Below are positions 1-8,569 of a stretch of DNA of 64,000 nucleotides, piece after piece (positions within the stretch are counted from its first letter, which is position 1; every line of letters starts with the position of its first letter). The translations under genes and the position numbers were made by a program. The stretch lies in NCBI RefSeq assembly GCF_021278965.1, contig NZ_CP065589.1, positions 5,213,001-5,277,000 on the forward strand. Direction: 5' to 3'. The notes under the pieces are model-generated. The model ran no database searches. It saw only the letters and a list, made by a program, of their open reading frames with translations, and was not told the DNA's origin. This stretch comes from Chryseobacterium capnotolerans (lineage in GTDB: Bacteria; Bacteroidota; Bacteroidia; Flavobacteriales; Weeksellaceae).

Positions 1-9
1 TGATTAGAT

Positions 10-498
10 ATGAAAATTGAAGAATCAAACGTTGTAGAAACAAACGATTACAGAGTTATTATATATCCGGCATCAAGACCATTTGAAACCAAAGAAGCAA
101 AGATAATCACAGAAAAGCTGTTTGATTTTCTGGCAACCTGGGCTGCGCATGGAAAACCCCTTTCGTCATCATTTAAAATTGAAAAAAATCAATTCATTAT
201 CGTATGTGTGGATGAAGAGAAGGAAGCTGCTTCAGGGTGCAGTATTGATGCTTTGGGTAAGATCATGAGAGAGATTGATGAGGAGTACCAATTAGGCTTG
301 TTTGACAGAATGAAAGCGAGTTTTGTAGAAAACGGAGAAGTAAAAACATTGAAACTTCTTGACTTTAAGAACAAGCTAAGAAACGGTGAATTATCAAAAG
401 ATATTCAGGTTTTTGATTTTTCTAAAAATACTTATCTTGATTTTCTAAGCCATTTTCTATTACCATTTGAAAAAAGCTGGGCTTCTTCTATAAAATAA
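10..498 (+). CDS. Conserved hypothetical protein, 162 aa
   Basis: A soluble, charged protein with no signal peptide and no membrane segment. Similar flavobacterial proteins are, as I recall, often labelled ABC transporter ATPase, but I see no Walker A or B motif, so that name is not supported. Recognisable features are a conserved-looking N-terminal stretch (VIIYPASRPF near residue 17) and a C-terminal LPFEKSWAS. It ends 6 nt before the glycosyltransferase start, so the two are probably co-transcribed. Function unknown. Confidence 0.75.
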   Translation: MKIEESNVVETNDYRVIIYPASRPFETKEAKIITEKLFDFLATWAAHGKPLSSSFKIEKNQFIIVCVDEEKEAASGCSIDALGKIMREIDEEYQLGLFDRMKASFVENGEVKTLKLLDFKNKLRNGELSKDIQVFDFSKNTYLDFLSHFLLPFEKSWASSIK

Positions 499-504
499 TC
501 TCTC

Positions 505-1617
505 TTGAAAATTCTTTTTATATCCTCCTGGTTTCCGAATAGGCAAGAACCTACGAACGGTAATTTTGTACAGCGTCACGCAGAAGCAGTGGCGTTGTTG
601 CATGAGGTGGAAATATTACATGCTATAGGAGATCCTCATCAAGAAGAAGAGCTTATTTTTGAAGATCAGATGATTAACGGAATAAGAACACTTATTGTAT
701 ATTATAGAGGTTCCAGAAACCCGGTTCTGAATTTCAGAAATAGGATGAATGCGTATCAGAAAGGCTTTTCAGAGCTTAAAAAACCAGATCTGGTACATGC
801 AAATATACTGCACAATTCTATGTTTTTTGCAGTATATTTAAAGGAAAAATTCAGAATTCCTTTTGTTGTATCAGAACATTGGTCTGGTTTCCTTCCTGTC
901 AATAGGTTCAAACTATCTGTAATAAATATTCTTACGGCTAGGTATATTGGAGGTAAGGCATCTTATATTTTTCCTGTAAGCAAAGTTCTGATGAATAATT
1001 TAAAAGACCTTAAAATAGGGAAGAACTCTAAAGTTGTAGGAAATGTTGTGGATACTGAACTTTTTGTACCGCAAAAGCTTAAAAATAATATCTTTACTTT
1101 TCTTCATATCTCTAATCTTATTGCTCTTAAAAATCCAGATGCCATAATTAATGCAGCTGTTAGGCTTAGAAAAGAATTTGAAAATTTTGAACTTCACATT
1201 GGAGGTGATGGAGATGTAGAAAGGTTAGATAGCCTGATCTTGAAGTACAATGGAAAAGAATATATTAAAACTTTTGCTGAAATAGCCTATCAGGAAGTTG
1301 CTGAAAAAATGAGACAAAGTGATTGTTTTGTTCTTTTCAGTGATTATGAAAGCTTTTCATGTGTTCTTCTGGAATCCCTTTCTTCCGGTGTTCCGGTAAT
1401 TGCTACCAGAGTAGGGGCTATCCCCGAAATTATCAATGAAAATCAGGGGATCATTATTGATAAGTCTGAAGAAGAGCTCTATATGGCAATGAAAAATATG
1501 TTATGTGGAAATCATAAAACAGATTCCCCGGAAGCACTTCACCAGTATGTTGTAGATAATTTTTCTATACCAGCTATTGCTAAGCAATTTAGTGAAGTTT
1601 ATAAAAGCATTGTTTAA
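505..1617 (+). CDS. Glycosyltransferase family 4 (GT-B fold)
   Basis: Transfers a sugar from a nucleotide donor during surface polysaccharide or glycan assembly at the cytoplasmic face of the membrane; donor and acceptor are unknown. The N-terminus (KILFISSWFP, then NGNFVQRHAEA) is the usual start of this family. The C-terminal donor-binding half carries SDYESFSCVLLESLSSG and PVIATRVGAIPEII (about residues 275-310), the E-x7-E type region of GT4 enzymes. The start is TTG, chosen because the family alignment begins at KILFISSW and no nearby ATG fits. It follows a small gene by 6 nt and precedes a flippase, which fits a polysaccharide export context. Confidence 0.85.
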   Translation: MKILFISSWFPNRQEPTNGNFVQRHAEAVALLHEVEILHAIGDPHQEEELIFEDQMINGIRTLIVYYRGSRNPVLNFRNRMNAYQKGFSELKKPDLVHANILHNSMFFAVYLKEKFRIPFVVSEHWSGFLPVNRFKLSVINILTARYIGGKASYIFPVSKVLMNNLKDLKIGKNSKVVGNVVDTELFVPQKLKNNIFTFLHISNLIALKNPDAIINAAVRLRKEFENFELHIGGDGDVERLDSLILKYNGKEYIKTFAEIAYQEVAEKMRQSDCFVLFSDYESFSCVLLESLSSGVPVIATRVGAIPEIINENQGIIIDKSEEELYMAMKNMLCGNHKTDSPEALHQYVVDNFSIPAIAKQFSEVYKSIV

Positions 1618-1662
1618 AGCAGTAAATTTGGTGTTTCTTTATTTCCTGTTGACTATACTGAA

Positions 1663-2912
1663 ATGAAAAGCTTAAAAGATTTTATTAATGCATTTCTTGC
1701 TAACAAAGGGCAGCATGTATTTTTTTCCTTGCTTATAATGAAAATATGTGCATTTTCAGGGTCTCTATTCATGATCAGGATATTGTCGGAAAAAGATTTT
1801 GGACTGCTAAGCATTGTAGCCTCTGTTTTTGCTGTTTTTGCTCCATTTAGTGGTTTTGGAAGCCCTCAAAGCCTTGTTAGATTTGGTTCTCTCAGTAATT
1901 CGGAAAAAGATAAAAAAGAATTATCTGCCTATTTGTTTAAAAAAGGATTTTACTATCAACTGATTTTAAGTCTTGTATTTTTTTTTATTGGCTTTTTTTT
2001 TATGTAACTCATTACTACTACATATTTTATATTTTCTTTTTCTTTACGATCCGACTCATTGGAGTTTACTTTCTTAGCCATATTCAGGCTGAACGCCGTG
2101 TATATCTTGACAACAGACAATTTGCAATGATAAGTAATGTTGTCAATATCTCAGGGCTATTGATGATGATTGTGTTCTCAACCCTTTGGGGATTGTATGG
2201 GTATTTAATTGCGAACGCTATAGCTCCGTTTCTTTCTCTTTTTTGGTTTAAAAAATCATCATGGAAAACTCATAATTCGTACCTGAAACTTAATAAAAAA
2301 GGGATATGGAGTTTTGCAGTACATGCTTCTATAACGGCTCTTTTATCCGATGCTTTTTTCTCTGCAGATATTCTACTGCTCAGTTTCTTTAAGGATGAGA
2401 GTGTGGTTGCTAATTACAAAGTAGCTTTGCTGATTCCAGCCAATATTACTTTTTTAGCACTTTCTTTTATGCAGAGTGATTATCCAACAATTGCTAAAAA
2501 TCATCTTGATAAATCTTTTCTCACGAGTTATATTATCAATTATTATAAACTCTTCATCCCAATTTGTATTTTAATATGGATAGGCGGAAGTCTTTTGAGT
2601 CATTATATTATCAGATTATTTTTTGGGGAGCAATATACAGATAATGCCTTTGCATTTTCTGTTTTGTTAGGAGTTTTTTGTGGAAGCATGCTGTTGAGAA
2701 ATCTATATGGGAATTTATTGGCAGCCGTTGGGTTGATGAAAAGAAATACCTTTTTTTCAATTCTTTCATTGGTTGTATTAAGTATTTTTTCTTACTTTTT
2801 AGTTCCATCTTCAGGAGTATTGGGGATGGCTGCTTCATTGGGGTTAACAATGACGCTTGTGGGGTTTTTAATGATGTTTTCATTCTACTCTTATCTTAGA
2901 AAGTTGAAATAA
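1663..2912 (+). CDS. Polysaccharide flippase (MATE/Wzx-like), frameshifted in a T run
   Basis: An integral membrane protein likely to flip lipid-linked glycans across the inner membrane. Two reading frames together give about 416 aa with many hydrophobic segments, the usual length of a Wzx/MOP flippase. The first frame (1663-2007) ends just after a run of nine T at 1993-2001. The second continues from about 2001 without a stop to 2912, and restoring one T joins GFFF to YVTHYYY. The N-terminal FSLLIMKICAFSGSLFMIRILSEKDFG is typical of the family (motif spans residues 21-47). It follows a glycosyltransferase. The break may be a sequencing error or a slippage-prone tract; see findings. Confidence 0.75.
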
Positions 2913-2914
2913 AT

Positions 2915-2922
2915 TATCTTTG
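2915..2922 (+). promoter_or_regulatory. Bacteroidota -7 box (TATCTTTG)
   Basis: Matches TAnnTTTG exactly and ends 4 nt before the ATG of the next lipoprotein gene. Transcription would begin at or almost at the start codon. No clear TTTG/TTG lies 19-21 bp upstream, so this is a half-supported promoter. Confidence 0.45.
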
Positions 2923-2926
2923 CGTT

Positions 2927-3430
2927 ATGAGAAACATTGTTTTTGGAATCATGGTCATTCTTTTTGCCCTGACAAGTTGTAGTCAGGATGAAGAATCTTT
3001 GCAGAGAATTGATCAAATTATGAATATCTATATGAGATCTGATACCAACCCGGATTTATTGAATGCTAAAAAGAGCGGATCTTTTACAAGCTTTTCAGTG
3101 AATGATATGTTGGGAGACAAAGACAATTCTCCAGTAACCACCATCCCTCTTAGAATGAGGCAGGATTCTGTTTTTTATATAGAATATTTGGCAGGAGCCA
3201 AAAGGAAAAAGTTTGATTCTTCAGGAGTAAATTATTATTCAAAGATGAGAATTACCTTAAATAGGACTGTTAATAATGCTACTGAGTCGGATACTGATAC
3301 TCTTGAAATTCATTACCGAAATACGCCGGAATTATTTCAGGTTTCAGAGGTTTTATATAATTCAGAATCCGTATTTTCAAAAGAATCGGGTGCTCCTAAT
3401 TCGATAAATAACGTAACTATCACAAAATAG
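2927..3430 (+). CDS. Putative lipoprotein, 167 aa
   Basis: A secreted lipid-anchored protein of unknown function. The N-terminus is a signal peptide ending in a lipobox (ALTSC, Cys at residue 18), followed by a polar region. The remaining 150 residues show no known domain that I recognise; predicted beta-type stretches such as MRITLNRTV and DTLEIHYRN suggest a small beta-rich fold. It lies between a flippase and serS on the same strand, and carries its own -7 box immediately upstream. Confidence 0.7.
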   Translation: MRNIVFGIMVILFALTSCSQDEESLQRIDQIMNIYMRSDTNPDLLNAKKSGSFTSFSVNDMLGDKDNSPVTTIPLRMRQDSVFYIEYLAGAKRKKFDSSGVNYYSKMRITLNRTVNNATESDTDTLEIHYRNTPELFQVSEVLYNSESVFSKESGAPNSINNVTITK

Positions 3431-3433
3431 TTT

Positions 3434-3441
3434 TAAATTTG
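3434..3441 (+). promoter_or_regulatory. -7 box TAAATTTG, probable serS promoter
   Basis: Exact match to TAnnTTTG, 52 nt upstream of the serS ATG. No convincing -33 element seen. Confidence 0.35.
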
Positions 3442-3493
3442 TAAAATTGTTAGCTTATATTAGGCTAAATTTAATATTTAACATCTAAATAAA

Positions 3494-4761
3494 ATGTTAC
3501 AAGTCAATTTTTTACGCGACAACAAAGAACGCGTTTTAGAAGGTCTTAAAAAAGACAATTCAAGAATCTTGAGTTGGTAGACGAAGCTATTGCTACTGAC
3601 GACGAAAGAAAAAGAATCCAATTTGAATTAGATTCCCAGCTTTCCGAGATCAATAAAATCTCCAAGGAAATTGGACTTTTAATGAAGGAAGGAAAGAAAG
3701 AAGAAGCGGAATCAGCAAAATCTAAAACAGCACAGTACAAAGAGTCGAGTTCAGAATTGAAATCTCAACTGGAAGTAAAAGAAACAGAATTATTAAACAT
3801 TTTGTACCAACTTCCAAACATTCCAAATGAATTGGTAAAAAGCGGTGTTTCTGCAGATGACAACGAAATTATTTTCCAGTCTCATACCGTAGAAGGTCTT
3901 GGTGAAGGAGCGATCCCTCATTGGGAACTCGCTAAAAAATATAACCTTATTGATTTTGAATTAGGAGTAAAAATCGCTGGAGCAGGATTCCCTGTTTATT
4001 TAGGAAAAGGAGCAAGACTACAAAGAGCCTTGGTTCAGTATTTTCTAGATAAGAACGTAGAGAAGGGATATACAGAAGTTAATCCACCTCACGTTGTGAA
4101 CGAAGCTTCAGGTTACGGAACCGGACAGTTACCTGATAAAGAAGGACAGATGTATTATATCAATGAAGATAATTTATATCTGATCCCTACAGCAGAAGTT
4201 CCGGTAACAAATCTTTACCGTGATGTATTATTGGATGAAAGAGATCTTCCTATTAAAAATACAGCTTTCTCTCAATGTTACAGAAGAGAAGCAGGCAGCT
4301 ACGGTGCTCATGTAAGAGGATTGAACCGCCTTCACCAATTTGAAAAGGTAGAGATTGTAAGAATTGAAAAGCCTGAAAACTCTTATGCTGTTTTAGAGGA
4401 AATGGTAGAGCATATTAAAGAAATCCTTACAGATCTTGAACTTCCATTCAGGGTCTTAAGACTTTGTGGTGGAGATACAGGTTTTGCGTCTGCGATGACG
4501 TATGACTTTGAGGTATGGAGTGCTGCACAGGAAATGTGGCTAGAGGTAAGTTCTGTTTCCAACTTTGAAACGTTCCAGGCTAACAGACTGAAATGCCGTT
4601 ATAAAGCAGATGGTAAATCTCAATTGGTACACACACTGAATGGTTCTGCAATGGCATTGCCAAGAATTATGGCAGCTTTGTTGGAGAATAATCAGACTTT
4701 AGAAGGAATTAAACTTCCTAAAAAAATTGCTGAATACGCAAGATTCGATGTGATTAACTAA
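3494..4761 (+). CDS. serS: Serine--tRNA ligase (frameshifted in an A run)
   Basis: Charges tRNA-Ser (and tRNA-Sec) with serine in the cytoplasm. The true start is the ATG at 3494 (MLQVNFLRDNKERV); the frame is lost in the six-A run 3548-3553, where a seventh A would give KKRQFKNLELVDE and join the 395-residue remainder. The N-terminal coiled coil covers about residues 30-105. Class II catalytic motifs are visible: motif 2 region FSQCYRREAGSYG, then HQFEKVE, the serine-pocket region around SSVSNFETFQANR, and motif 3 HTLNGSAMALPRIMAALLE. Total about 423 aa, the normal SerRS length. Because the gene is normally essential, the break is most likely a sequencing error. Confidence 0.93.
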
Positions 4762-4775
4762 ACTATTGTAATAAT

Positions 4776-4811
4776 AAAAATCCCCTTTCAATTTTTGAAA
4801 GGGGATTTTGT
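4776..4811. terminator. Bidirectional terminator between serS and the cysteine-synthase-like gene
   Basis: A stem of AAAATCCCCTTTCA and TTGAAAGGGGATTTT with a short AT loop, flanked by A and T tracts, between two convergent genes. Confidence 0.8.
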
Positions 4812-4830
4812 ATTTCCTTATCTCTGTAAA

Positions 4831-5910
4831 TTAGAGACCTAATAATGGCTTTTCAAGTCGTGAAATAGTTGAAAAGCCTGTAAAGGTCAGCTCTTTAGAA
4901 ATATAATCATTCTTCATCGGTTCTTCTTTCATCAAATCGGTACTTAAATATTTTTTATTATCATCAGGAAGCAATGTTACAGTAGTAGCATCATCTCCCA
5001 TTTGTTCTTTTAATTTTATAGCCCCAATAATATTGGCTCCTGAAGAAATTCCTACAGCTAATCCAAGTTGTTTTGCCAGCTTTTGAGCTACAATGATAGA
5101 GTCTCCATCTGCCGCACATATAACATGATCCAATTCATTCAATTTTACAATCGCAGGGATAAACTCATCTGAAATCCCTTGTATACGATGAGATCCTATT
5201 TTGTATCCGGTCGTTAAGGTAGGACTTTCCAATGGCTCTAAAGGATGAATTTTAATATTGGGATGGTGATTTCTTAATTGTTTTCCTATTCCCATTACTG
5301 TTCCTCCGGTACCCACTCCAGCGACGAATGCATCAGGTGTCAGCCCTTTAGAAGAAAGCTGTAGTAGAATTTCTTTTCCTGTTGTCATCTCATGAGCTTC
5401 GGCATTATATTGATTTTCAAATTGACGTGGCAAAAACACACCACCTTTAGCTGCCAGTTTTTCACTTAATTGAATACTCCCTAAAAAGCCTCCTTCTTCC
5501 TTGGATATGAGTTCAATCTCAGCTCCCATGCTTTTTATAATATCTATACGCTCTTTGCTTAGCCAATTAGGCATAATAATTTTAACCTGATGGCCTAAAG
5601 CTTTTCCGATAGCAGAAAAGGCAATTCCTGTATTGCCACTGGTGGCTTCAATGATGGTATCTTCGGGACGGATATGACAGTTCATATAGGCCTTGTATAA
5701 AATATATAAGGCCATACGGTCTTTAATACTACCCGTAAGATTATAGTTTTCACATTTTACATATATTTTTCCAGGCTTACCTTTATAAATATATTGTAAT
5801 TCGAGCATGGGAGTGTTGCCGATTAGGTGCCATAAGTGTTTGAATCTGCTTTCTAATTCAGGAGACAGACATTTTTTGTTAAACTCGTTTTTTTCAATTT
5901 TTGACATCAT
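4831..5910 (-). CDS. PLP-dependent cysteine synthase family protein
   Basis: A fold-type II pyridoxal-phosphate enzyme of the cysteine synthase / cystathionine beta-synthase family, acting in the cytosol. The PLP lysine lies in TGSIKDR (about residue 60), with SGNTG (substrate loop) and GTGGT (phosphate-binding loop). The C-terminal extension ([24 protein letters not shown] in part) goes beyond a plain CysK, so the exact substrate is uncertain. The ATG at 5910 is chosen because the upstream TTG at 5934 lies inside a -7 box. It is divergent from an Lrp/AsnC regulator, which suggests amino-acid-responsive control. Alternative names: cysteine synthase A/B-like, or a diaminopropionate/siderophore-type synthase. 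Confidence 0.82.
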   Translation of the reverse strand: MMSKIEKNEFNKKCLSPELESRFKHLWHLIGNTPMLELQYIYKGKPGKIYVKCENYNLTGSIKDRMALYILYKAYMNCHIRPEDTIIEATSGNTGIAFSAIGKALGHQVKIIMPNWLSKERIDIIKSMGAEIELISKEEGGFLGSIQLSEKLAAKGGVFLPRQFENQYNAEAHEMTTGKEILLQLSSKGLTPDAFVAGVGTGGTVMGIGKQLRNHHPNIKIHPLEPLESPTLTTGYKIGSHRIQGISDEFIPAIVKLNELDHVICAADGDSIIVAQKLAKQLGLAVGISSGANIIGAIKLKEQMGDDATTVTLLPDDNKKYLSTDLMKEEPMKNDYISKELTFTGFSTISRLEKPLLGL

Positions 5911-5931
5911 GTGTTTGATATTAATATGATG

Positions 5932-5939
5932 CAAAACTA
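5932..5939 (-). promoter_or_regulatory. -7 box TAGTTTTG on the minus strand
   Basis: Matches TAnnTTTG in front of the cysteine-synthase-like gene. It overlaps the most upstream TTG, so translation must begin at the ATG pair 18-25 nt downstream. Confidence 0.45.
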
Positions 5940-6063
5940 GTAGTACTCCATCTTTTATTCAAAAGGGTACAAGAAATTCAAGAAATTTTCTGGTATATAA
6001 TGAGAAAACAAAAAAAATACGATTTTTTTAATAAATTAGTATGACCACCAAAATAAATTCAAA

Positions 6064-6528
6064 ATGAAATTGGATGCTATTGACATAAAGCTGCTAAGGC
6101 TGTTGCAGGAAGATGCTACTTTGAATAATAAACAACTTTCTCTAGAACTGCATTTATCAATTGCTGCTATACATGAACGTGTTAAAAAACTTAGAGCTAA
6201 CGAATATATTAAAAAGACAGTAGTGCTATTAGATAGACATAAATTGGGACTAGGATTAATCTCTTTTTCCCAGGTTTTTTTGAAAGCCCATACTTTTGAA
6301 GTTCTTCAGGAATTTGAAAAGGAAGTTGTTAAGCTTCCGGAAGTGATGGAGTGCTACCAGATCGCAGGCTCGTATGATTTTTTGCTTCGCGTTGTTACAG
6401 AAGATATGGACGCTTATAATCTGTTCCTGCGGTATAAACTATCCTTACTTCCGCATGTGAATACAGTTCATACATATTTTGCATTATCTGAGGTGAAAAG
6501 TGTTACAGCGTTTCCTCTGAAATTATAA
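6064..6528 (+). CDS. Lrp/AsnC family transcriptional regulator
   Basis: A DNA-binding regulator of the leucine-responsive family, usually responding to an amino acid. The N-terminal 55 residues form the winged helix-turn-helix (LDAIDIKLLRLLQEDA, then LSIAAIHERVKKLR). The C-terminal RAM ligand/oligomerisation domain includes VMECYQIAGSYDFLLRVV, as in family members. Length 154 aa is typical. It is transcribed away from the PLP enzyme with a 153-bp shared upstream region, the usual layout of an Lrp-type regulator and its target. Confidence 0.9.
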   Translation: MKLDAIDIKLLRLLQEDATLNNKQLSLELHLSIAAIHERVKKLRANEYIKKTVVLLDRHKLGLGLISFSQVFLKAHTFEVLQEFEKEVVKLPEVMECYQIAGSYDFLLRVVTEDMDAYNLFLRYKLSLLPHVNTVHTYFALSEVKSVTAFPLKL

Positions 6529-6591
6529 TCTTTTTATTTTTTAAAAAGGGAAATTCAGTTTTTGATAATTAATAAAGCATGGCTATTTTGT

Positions 6592-7332
6592 TTATTCTGT
6601 TACAATGATAATCTTTTGATCTGAATTTTTAAATGTTGTTTCCTGCTCATATAAGGCTTTAAGATCATAAGTGATTTTTAACGTATAATCATCGATCTGT
6701 TTCAGCCAGTCATGCTTTCCTGTAATTGATTTTATTTTATTCTCAAACTTCAGGGTAGTGCCGATATTCTTAAAGTACATCATCATCATTCCTTCTATTT
6801 TTTGAGGATCGTCTTTGGTACGACTTGATGTTATTGACGCCTGAATATTTTTTAGATTAAAATTTTCTGTATTGATGGTGAGCACTTTTCCATCCCAGGG
6901 GTTAAAAATATTCTGTTCAACAGGTAATTTTTCTGCTTTGAGATAGTTGCTGAGAATAGTGTAATCATCCTGGTTGAAATGTTCTGTTTTCAAGGAAACA
7001 CCTGTAGGGGCCTCATTTTCCCTGTTGGTCTTCATGAAGATCTTATTCATGATTCTAATGTGATCCGGATTGGTGTCCTTTACTTCTCTGCTCTTTTGTT
7101 CCAGTTCCTGAAGGTTTGTCCAGGCAGCAGGATATTTATTCAGGTCACTGTATTCATCTTTATCTTTCAAAGAATCTGGTGTGGCGGCTCTTACTTCTGC
7201 CAAAAATCTTCTCATATCAATATCAGTTACGGAAGTGGAAGTGGCATCCTTATGATAGACAATTTCGGAACTTACATTGCATGATTGTAATATAAAAAGA
7301 CATATTGACAATAAAAAAAATATTTTCTTCAT
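6592..7332 (-). CDS. Putative lipoprotein, 246 aa
   Basis: A secreted, lipid-anchored protein. The first 18 residues are a signal peptide ending in lipobox LQSC. I recognise no domain in the mature part; it is polar with predicted beta-strands near the C-terminus (DYTLKITYDLKAL). It lies 27 nt upstream of the SafE-like gene on the same strand end-to-start in the opposite order of the cco genes, so it may be the last gene of the cco transcript. Function unknown. Confidence 0.7.
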   Translation of the reverse strand: MKKIFFLLSICLFILQSCNVSSEIVYHKDATSTSVTDIDMRRFLAEVRAATPDSLKDKDEYSDLNKYPAAWTNLQELEQKSREVKDTNPDHIRIMNKIFMKTNRENEAPTGVSLKTEHFNQDDYTILSNYLKAEKLPVEQNIFNPWDGKVLTINTENFNLKNIQASITSSRTKDDPQKIEGMMMMYFKNIGTTLKFENKIKSITGKHDWLKQIDDYTLKITYDLKALYEQETTFKNSDQKIIIVTE

Positions 7333-7359
7333 GAAAATGAAATAAATGAAAAAGCAGAT

Positions 7360-8117
7360 TTAATGGCAGTTAGTAGAGGAGTGGTCGTGCCCTTCAATAT
7401 GACAATTGGCTCCATTATGATCTTTAGAGATGGTCATAGCTTCAGCTCTTGGCGAAACATAAGGAATACCCAATTCTAAGCCTCTAAGTATGAAAAGCCC
7501 CCCCAGAATAATCATAATGACAGGTACAGCTTTTAAAACTTTCGCTCTGAAGGCCTGATTCATGAGGTTTCCGGCCAGAACAACGGCAAACATGAACGGA
7601 AGGGTTCCCAAACCAAATAAAGCCATATATAAAGCTCCCTGCCATATTCCCCCCCAGCAAGACTTGCTGTAAGTGCCATATAAACCATTCCACATGGTAA
7701 GAAGCCATTAAGAACCCCAGTTGTAAATCTTGAACGGTAGTCTGCTTTTTGTAGTACCCGCCCTAGGTTTGACTTTACAGAGTATAAAAATTTGGACAGA
7801 AAAGGAATTCTTGAAGCAAAGTCTTTTCCACCAAATGAAAATAAAGCCATAACAATAAGCAGAATACCGGCCGTGATGGTCAGGTATTTCTGAAATCCTG
7901 CCATTTCAAATCCTTGCCCTATGATACCCAGAAGTGCACCTAGTAAAGAATAGGTGAAAATTCTTCCAAACTGATAGGTAAGATTTTGAAGATAAAAATT
8001 GGTTGCTTGCTTTTTTGTTAATCCCATGGATAAAGCAATAGGACCACACATTCCGATACAGTGAAAACCGGAAGCAAAGCCTAAAGCAATAGCCGATATA
8101 ACAAGTCCTATTTCCAT
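7360..8117 (-). CDS. SafE/TauE-like (DsbD_2-type) membrane protein, frameshifted in a G run
   Basis: A six-helix inner membrane protein of the type found next to ccoH in Bacteroidota, often annotated as sulfite exporter TauE/SafE; in this position a copper-handling role for the cbb3 oxidase is more likely (inference). The N-terminus has the family motif GFHCIGMCGPIALS. The frame breaks in seven C (plus strand) at 7649-7655: restoring one G links SLAGG to GIWQGALYMALFG. The C-terminal tail is rich in His and Cys (HIEGHDHSSTNCH), suggesting metal binding. It overlaps ccoH by 10 nt. Total about 252 aa. Confidence 0.8.
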
Positions 8118-8560
8118 ATCACATCATAGTCCATTCGGTAGTCTGTTTTGTCTTTTGTCCAGCTCAGTCTTAAGGTATAATTCCCCATTTTCAATACCTG
8201 TGCAGGTATTATGAATGATTGGTTGCCATCAAGCTCTACAGATTTTTTGATATCTAAATTCTGATCGTCGGTTCTGTTTAAAACAAATTTTACCGTAGTG
8301 TTTGTAGAAGTATAATCTTTTGGAAAAACGATTTTAATTCCATTAGCGTCTTGGCTGTATGCAGGTTTTTCCTGTAGTTCATCGGCCCTTTTTTTGGCAT
8401 CAATTACATCCTGGTATTGTAATTCTTCCTCATAATAATTATCAGTAACCATTTCAGAATTCTTTTGCCCGTTCGGGAAAAGAAACATCATCGATAATAT
8501 AAAAATAATAAATGCTAATAATGCAACTACAACACCGTGTCCCCAACTAAAGTTCTTCAT
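8108..8560 (-). CDS. ccoH: CcoH/FixH-like cbb3 oxidase assembly protein
   Basis: A single-pass membrane protein required for maturation or stability of cbb3 oxidase. One N-terminal transmembrane helix (residues about 9-29) is followed by a helical linker with NYYEEELQYQDVIDA, a FixH hallmark, and a periplasmic beta-domain. Length 150 aa is normal. It sits 9 nt downstream of ccoG and overlaps the SafE-like gene by 10 nt, indicating one transcript. Confidence 0.88.
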   Translation of the reverse strand: MKNFSWGHGVVVALLAFIIFILSMMFLFPNGQKNSEMVTDNYYEEELQYQDVIDAKKRADELQEKPAYSQDANGIKIVFPKDYTSTNTTVKFVLNRTDDQNLDIKKSVELDGNQSFIIPAQVLKMGNYTLRLSWTKDKTDYRMDYDVIWK

Positions 8561-8569
8561 TTTGTCTAA

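Noticed and set aside
10..498. Annotation as ABC transporter ATPase
   Set aside because: No Walker A, Walker B or signature motif is present; kept as hypothetical.
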